In this document: positions 6,105-9,190 of the stretch, in pieces | Layout of the letters: each line of letters opens with the position of its first letter | Position numbering within the stretch: the first letter of the stretch is position 1 | Source of the DNA: Planctomycetota bacterium | GTDB lineage: Bacteria; Planctomycetota; Phycisphaerae; WQYP01 | Direction: 5' to 3' | Length of the DNA: 9,190 nt | Assembly: GCA_021828935.1 (NCBI GenBank) | Contig: JAJZCU010000052.1 | Coordinates: 1 to 9,190 of the forward strand | The notes under the pieces: generated by a model | What the model was told of the DNA's origin: nothing | What the model saw: only the letters and a program-made list of their open reading frames with translations | The model's database searches: none | Made by a program: the position numbers and the translations under genes

Positions 6105-8099
6105 TCACCGCGTCTGCGCCACTGGCCGCTTTGCAGCCTTGCCATTGCTTCCATTGCTCGCGGCGCTGCCGCTGTTCCACGCGGGCACCGTGATCTCGGG
6201 CCTGCCGCTCCCCTTGGCCTCGGCAATCGCCGCCCGCACCGAGCGCACAATTCCCGCGGCATCCAGGCCCACTTCGGCAAATTGTTCCGGCCGGCTGGCG
6301 TGGCTGATGAAACGATCAGGCAGGCCCAGGCGCGTTACCAAGCGGCCATCCAGCCGGTGTTCCTGGGCGTGTTCCACCACCGCGGTGCCGAAGCCGTTGA
6401 CGATGGAATGGTCTTCCACCGTAAGAATGGGCTTTCCTGCCGCGAACAGTTCTTCCATCATGCGCCCGTCCAAGGGCTTGCAGAACCGGGCATCCACCAC
6501 CCCCACAGACAGCCCTTCATTTTCTAACAACTCCGCGGCCTGCACCGCCTGCATCGCCGCTGAGCCATACGCCAGCAGCGTGGCGTCGGCGCCGGTGCGC
6601 AGGCGTCGGGCTGTGCCGCCGGTGGCCGAAATGGTCCATGGCGTATCTTCGCCCAGCGGTTCGGCGGGGCAGTTGTCACGGGGGTAACGGATTTCGCTGG
6701 GGCCGTCGAGCGTCATGGAAACGTCCAACGCACGGGTAAGTTCGCGCTCATCCGATGGCGCCATGAGCACCATGCCGGGCTGACTGCGCAGGAAGGCAAG
6801 ATCACAGAAGCCGTGATGCACGGCGCCATCGTCGCCCACTAAGCCCGCGCGATCCACGCAAAATGTCACCGGCAGCCCTTGCAGGCAAACTTCCTGAAAC
6901 ACCTGGTCAAACGCGCGTTGCAGGAATGTGCTGTACACCGCCACCACCGGCCGCAGACCGGCCTTGCTCATGCCGGCGGCCATTGCGGTGGCGTGTCCTT
7001 CACAAATGCCAGTGTCAAAATATCGGTCGGGGAATAGTGGCTTAAGCTTGATCATGCCTGTGCCGTCGGGCATGGCGGCGGTGATGCCCACCACGCGGTC
7101 ATTCTTTTTGGCCAGCGCGGTCATCGCGTCGGCAAAGGCCGCGGTCCAAGACCGGCCCGAGCCTTTTTCAATGACCACCCGGCAGCCTTCCACCCGGAAC
7201 GGCTTGGGGCTGTGAAAGGTGGTGGGGTCTTCGGACGCCCATTCATAACCTTTGCCCTTCACCGTTTTAATATGCAGCACGGCCGGGGCGTTGAAGTCTT
7301 TTAATTCGTTTAATTTTTCCAGCAGCCCCGGAATGTCGTGGCCGTCCACGGGGCCAAAATACTTCAGGCCCAAATCTTCAAAAATGTGGCCGGGGGCAAT
7401 GGTATTTTTAATGCCCTGTTTCACATGGTAGCCAATATCGCAGATGCGCTGGCCGTAGGGTATGCGGTCCAAGAGTTCCTGCACCCGCTTTTTCACTTCG
7501 TCATACGTTGCGGTGACGCGCAGATGTTCCAGGTAATTAGCGAACGCGCCCTGCGGTTCGCTGATGCTCATGGAATTGTCATTTAATACCACCAGCAACT
7601 GGCGATTGAGCGTGCCGGCATTGTTAAGCCCTTCAAACGCCAAGCCATTAACCACCGAAGCATCACCCACCAGTGCCACCACTTTGGTATCCCGGTTCAG
7701 TAGCTGGTCGGCCCGGGCCATGCCCACAGCGGTGCTGATGGACGTTCCGGCATGGCCCACACTGAATAAGTCATACGGGCTTTCCAGATGATTGGGAAAG
7801 CCACACAGGCCGCCGCGTTGGCGGAGCGTTTCAAAGTTTTTATACCGGCCCGTGATGAGTTTGTGGCTGTAACACTGGTGGCCAACATCCCACAGCAGGC
7901 GGTCTTTGGGAAAATCAAAAATCAGATGCAATGCGATGGAGATTTCCACCGTGCCAAGGTTGGGCGCCAAGTGGCCACCGTTTTTGCCGACGGTGGTCAT
8001 GATAGTCTCGCGCATTTCCTCAGCCAGCGCAGGAAGCTGATCAAGATTCAGCCGTTTGAGGTCCGCGGGTGATTGGATCGAATCCAGCAGTTTGCTCAT
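6105..8099 (-). CDS. dxs: 1-Deoxy-D-xylulose-5-phosphate synthase, 664 residues
   Basis: The enzyme condenses pyruvate and glyceraldehyde 3-phosphate with thiamine diphosphate (TPP), the first step of the MEP isoprenoid pathway. Motifs appear in family order: GGHLAPNLG with His43, DVGHQCYSHKLITGR (71-85), GHAGTSIS (115-122), the TPP/Mg site GDA at 145-147 with NDN at 173-175, and KYFGPVDGHD (246-255). The pyrimidine domain has ITAAMPDGTGM (339-349), GICEGHA with catalytic Glu367, YSTFLQRAFDQ (389-399) and DRAGLVGDDGAVHHG (416-430). A transketolase C-domain follows (about 500-625). The variants GDA for GDG and CEGH for AEQH look like clade differences, not damage. A polar, Ser/Gly/Asn/Ala-rich tail of about 35 residues follows the normal end. 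The frame is open to 8183, but I start at the ATG at 8099, where family similarity begins; the upstream codons cross a hairpin and T-run. The ribosome binding site is modest (GGTGAGAAG). Confidence 0.97.
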   Translation of the reverse strand: MSKLLDSIQSPADLKRLNLDQLPALAEEMRETIMTTVGKNGGHLAPNLGTVEISIALHLIFDFPKDRLLWDVGHQCYSHKLITGRYKNFETLRQRGGLCGFPNHLESPYDLFSVGHAGTSISTAVGMARADQLLNRDTKVVALVGDASVVNGLAFEGLNNAGTLNRQLLVVLNDNSMSISEPQGAFANYLEHLRVTATYDEVKKRVQELLDRIPYGQRICDIGYHVKQGIKNTIAPGHIFEDLGLKYFGPVDGHDIPGLLEKLNELKDFNAPAVLHIKTVKGKGYEWASEDPTTFHSPKPFRVEGCRVVIEKGSGRSWTAAFADAMTALAKKNDRVVGITAAMPDGTGMIKLKPLFPDRYFDTGICEGHATAMAAGMSKAGLRPVVAVYSTFLQRAFDQVFQEVCLQGLPVTFCVDRAGLVGDDGAVHHGFCDLAFLRSQPGMVLMAPSDERELTRALDVSMTLDGPSEIRYPRDNCPAEPLGEDTPWTISATGGTARRLRTGADATLLAYGSAAMQAVQAAELLENEGLSVGVVDARFCKPLDGRMMEELFAAGKPILTVEDHSIVNGFGTAVVEHAQEHRLDGRLVTRLGLPDRFISHASRPEQFAEVGLDAAGIVRSVRAAIAEAKGSGRPEITVPAWNSGSAASNGSNGKAAKRPVAQTR

Positions 8100-8116
8100 G
8101 AAAAGCTTCTCACCGC

Positions 8117-8147
8117 AAAAAAAAGGAAAGCGCGGCGCAAAGCCGCG
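8117..8147 (-). terminator. Terminator-like hairpin in the dxs leader, possible attenuator
   Basis: On the minus strand CGCGGC (8147-8142) and GCCGCG (8136-8131) form a perfect 6-bp GC stem with the loop TTTGC. After CTTTCC comes a run of eight T (8124-8117). The T-run ends 17 nt before the dxs ATG. No minus-strand gene lies upstream that would need terminating here, so its place inside the leader suggests attenuation. The 6-nt gap between stem and T-run makes it weaker than a textbook terminator. Confidence 0.5.
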
Positions 8148-8162
8148 GATGGTCGTGATATG

Positions 8163-8247
8163 CCTCATCCGTGAGGAAAACACAAGCTGGTTTCTGGAGG
8201 CTCAAAAGAAAGCCAGCGTGTTGCGTTCACATATCCGTAACACACGC
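8163..8247 (-). promoter_or_regulatory. Structured 5' leader of dxs, riboswitch class not recognised
   Basis: Between the predicted start of transcription (about 8244) and the terminator-like hairpin are two further inverted repeats: GCGTGT/ACACGC (8216-8221 with 8242-8247) and CCTCA/TGAGG with a 4-nt loop (8163-8167 with 8172-8176). I looked for the TPP riboswitch core (CUGAGA and the GAUCUGGAUAAUGCC-like segment), since the product uses thiamine diphosphate, and do not see it. Confidence 0.3.
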
Positions 8248-8250
8248 ATT

Positions 8251-8278
8251 AGTATAGGGGTACACACCGCGTATGCAA
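8251..8278 (-). promoter_or_regulatory. Probable sigma70-type promoter of the dxs operon
   Basis: On the minus strand TTGCAT (8278-8273) is followed after 16 nt by TATACT (8256-8251), which matches the -10 consensus at 5 of 6 positions. The leader to the dxs start would be about 145 nt. The architecture closely matches the CBS promoter (TTGCAG, 16 nt, TATAAT). Confidence 0.6.
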
Positions 8279-8381
8279 GGAAGAAAAACCGCGGCAATCG
8301 GCAGCGACTCACAATTGCGAATCTTGCTTCTCGCGTCGATCGCGGGGGCGGCAAAACGCGCGACCCGAAGGAATATCGTCC

Positions 8382-8555
8382 ATGGCGCCCAAGACGCGGC
8401 AAGAATTGCGTGAATCAAAGGGGCAACCGGAAAGCCCCCGGAACCCAGCCCCCTGCTCGCTGCCCGCTGCAGGCCGGAACCGACGGCATCCACAGATTAC
8501 ACAGATTGACACAGATTGTGACGACCGTGAATTAAACCGCGGATGGCGCGGATGA
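8382..8555 (+). CDS. Doubtful small ORF, 57 codons, possible remnant of a truncated gene
   Basis: The ATG at 8382 has AAGGA at 8368-8372, 9 nt upstream, the best ribosome binding site in this spacer. The first 18 residues (MAPKTRQELRESKGQPES) look like a normal soluble protein start. From about residue 35 on, the frame consists of the CACAGATT array and the 30-bp repeat, giving HPQITQIDTD and then NRGWRG before the TGA. I infer either a real gene whose 3' end was replaced by repeat DNA, or a chance ORF. The function is unknown and no promoter is evident. Confidence 0.25.
   Translation: MAPKTRQELRESKGQPESPRNPAPCSLPAAGRNRRHPQITQIDTDCDDRELNRGWRG
8490..8517 (+). repeat. Triple CACAGATT tandem array
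   Basis: CACAGATT occurs at 8491-8498, 8500-8507 and 8510-8517, separated by 1 and 2 nt, so the period is 9-10 bp, close to one helical turn. It lies 17 bp before copy 2 of the 30-bp repeat, which has a similar internal period but an unrelated GC-rich unit. Confidence 0.8.
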
Positions 8556-8564
8556 ACGCGGATA
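8535..8564 (+). repeat. 30-bp dispersed repeat, copy 2
   Basis: This copy is exact to 3180-3209 in the same orientation, with unrelated flanks on both sides. The internal unit is CGCGGATG with a period of about 10 bp. Confidence 0.85.
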
Positions 8565-8610
8565 GGCCGGGAACCGTAAACACACGGCGCTAAAAAAAAT
8601 AGGATTTTTA

Positions 8611-8666
8611 CCTGCGGCTGGGCCCGCCCCGGACGGGGACGAAAAATATTTAGCCCCCGTTCCAAC
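8611..8666 (+). repeat. 56-bp palindrome-centred dispersed element, copy 2
   Basis: This element aligns to the reverse complement of 3340-3395 over 56 positions with about 13 mismatches counted by eye. The core here is CCCCGGACGGGG. It lies 47 bp after the 30-bp repeat; in the other cluster the gap is 131 bp and the orientation is reversed. Confidence 0.65.
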
Positions 8667-8764
8667 ACAAAACTTGAACAACCAGCCGAGCCGCGACTGC
8701 GGATGCATGCGGGTGTCCGATGCTCCGGTCGTTCCAGCGTCCCGGCGTCCCGGCGTCCGGCGGC

Positions 8765-8793
8765 TTGAGTTGCGCTTGGCAAAGGGGTAGAAG
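8765..8793 (+). promoter_or_regulatory. Weak candidate promoter of the MscS-like gene
   Basis: TTGAGT (8765-8770) and TAGAAG (8788-8793) each match consensus at 4 of 6 positions with 17-nt spacing. Transcription would start near 8800, about 54 nt before the ATG. In GC-rich DNA such matches are not rare, so this is tentative. Confidence 0.3.
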
Positions 8794-8853
8794 GAACGCC
8801 TTCAAAAGTGTGAAATTTTCCGTCGGCCGTAATTTGCGCAATGGAGTGCGACC

Positions 8854-9190
8854 ATGTTCAATTTGTTTGACGCATTTGTTTCCCGCCCGCCGCCCAAGGC
8901 CGCGCCGGGGCTTGTTTCTCGGCCCATCATCGGCAACCAACCGCACGGCGGTCTGAATTTCGGCGGTTTGCTGGCCCACAATCAATATGTGGTGTGGCTG
9001 ATTCTATTGGGCAGCATTTTTCTGGGCTTGGCGCTAGGCAAGATTGGCGCCACGGTGTTGCGCCGCATCGCCGGGCGCATGGGGCAGCGCAAGTGGTCCA
9101 TCAGCGGGCGGCTGATCGCGGACTTGGCCGGACCGGCGAACCTTATTTTAATTACCGGCGGGCTGTGGGTGGGCCTGGCGCAGATCGGAA
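8854..9190 (+). CDS. Probable MscS-family mechanosensitive channel, N-terminal part only
   Basis: The frame from the ATG at 8854 stays open to the window edge (112 codons). TGGAG at 8842-8846 lies 7 nt upstream and fixes the start. Residues 1-44 are a polar, Pro-rich N-terminus without a signal peptide. A membrane helix spans about 46-67 (VVWLILLGSIFLGLALG). A basic stretch follows (RRIAGRMGQRKW, 70-81), then a second helix from about 92 (GPANLILITGGLWVGLAQIG). The arrangement of a helix, an Arg-rich linker and a further helix before the pore resembles the sensor paddle of small-conductance mechanosensitive channels. The pore helix and beta domain lie beyond the window, so the family call rests on the N-terminal pattern only. 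It could be another multi-pass inner-membrane protein. Confidence 0.6.
   Translation, partial: MFNLFDAFVSRPPPKAAPGLVSRPIIGNQPHGGLNFGGLLAHNQYVVWLILLGSIFLGLALGKIGATVLRRIAGRMGQRKWSISGRLIADLAGPANLILITGGLWVGLAQIG

Larger units (their letters stand above)
8279..8841. other. Repeat-rich spacer between the dxs promoter and the MscS-like gene
   Basis: This stretch of about 560 bp contains one doubtful small ORF (8382-8555), a triple CACAGATT array, copy 2 of the 30-bp repeat and copy 2 of the 56-bp element. It also has a short 8-bp tandem array, CGTCCCGG twice and a shortened third unit (8738-8760), and a small hairpin GAAGG/CCTTC (8790-8794 with 8799-8803). Longer open frames on the minus strand have no ribosome binding site and read straight through the repeats, so I do not call them. 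Confidence 0.5.

Noticed and set aside
8100..8183. Upstream start for dxs adding 28 residues
   Set aside because: These codons translate the GC hairpin and T-run of the leader. The DXS-like sequence begins at the ATG at 8099, and no good ribosome binding site precedes the upstream ATG.
8100..8250. TPP riboswitch before dxs
   Set aside because: The conserved TPP-aptamer core segments are not visible in the leader on the minus strand.
8490..8564. CRISPR array
   Set aside because: The units are 8 bp with 1-2 nt between them, with no spacers of about 30 bp and no cas genes.
8309..8985. Minus-strand ORFs of 111 and 157 codons in the right spacer
   Set aside because: They run through dispersed repeats, and the longer coordinates overlap the start of the MscS-like gene on the other strand; no start signals.

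Overview
The window looks like chromosomal DNA of a GC-rich bacterium from the Planctomycetota or the wider PVC group, possibly Phycisphaerae. This is an inference. It rests on a type IV pilin-like protein with the [23 protein letters not shown] leader common in that group, a PEP-CTERM surface protein, a DXS with the GICEGHA variant of the catalytic loop, and long repeat-rich spacers. I see no phage, transposase, CRISPR, rRNA or tRNA genes.

Layout. Bases 1-492 (minus) hold the first 164 codons of a prepilin-like protein that runs off the left edge. A gene-free spacer of about 700 bp carries its promoter. Bases 1204-1971 (plus) encode a 255-residue exported PEP-CTERM protein, followed by a strong intrinsic terminator at 2039-2073. 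Bases 2312-2749 (minus) encode a two-CBS-domain protein with its own promoter. A gene-free, repeat-rich spacer of about 800 bp (2763-3573) follows.

Bases 3574-8099 hold a five-gene minus-strand cluster, transcribed right to left: dxs, two small three-helix membrane proteins that are paralogues of each other, a YkgJ-type cysteine-cluster protein, and fmt. Gaps are 36, 73, 42 and 64 bp, so one transcript is likely. It would start at a good sigma70-like promoter at 8251-8278 and pass a terminator-like hairpin in the leader just before dxs.

The second gene-free spacer (8279-8853) shares repeats with the first: a 30-bp exact copy and a diverged 56-bp palindromic element. It also contains a small ORF with a good ribosome binding site whose 3' half is made of repeat sequence. 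At the right edge (8854 onward, plus) starts a probable MscS-type mechanosensitive channel.

Functionally, dxs (first step of the MEP isoprenoid pathway) and fmt (initiator tRNA formylation) are housekeeping genes. The cluster therefore mixes core metabolism with three poorly characterised proteins. The least explained items are the paralogous membrane pair, the dxs leader and the repeat elements shared by the two spacers.
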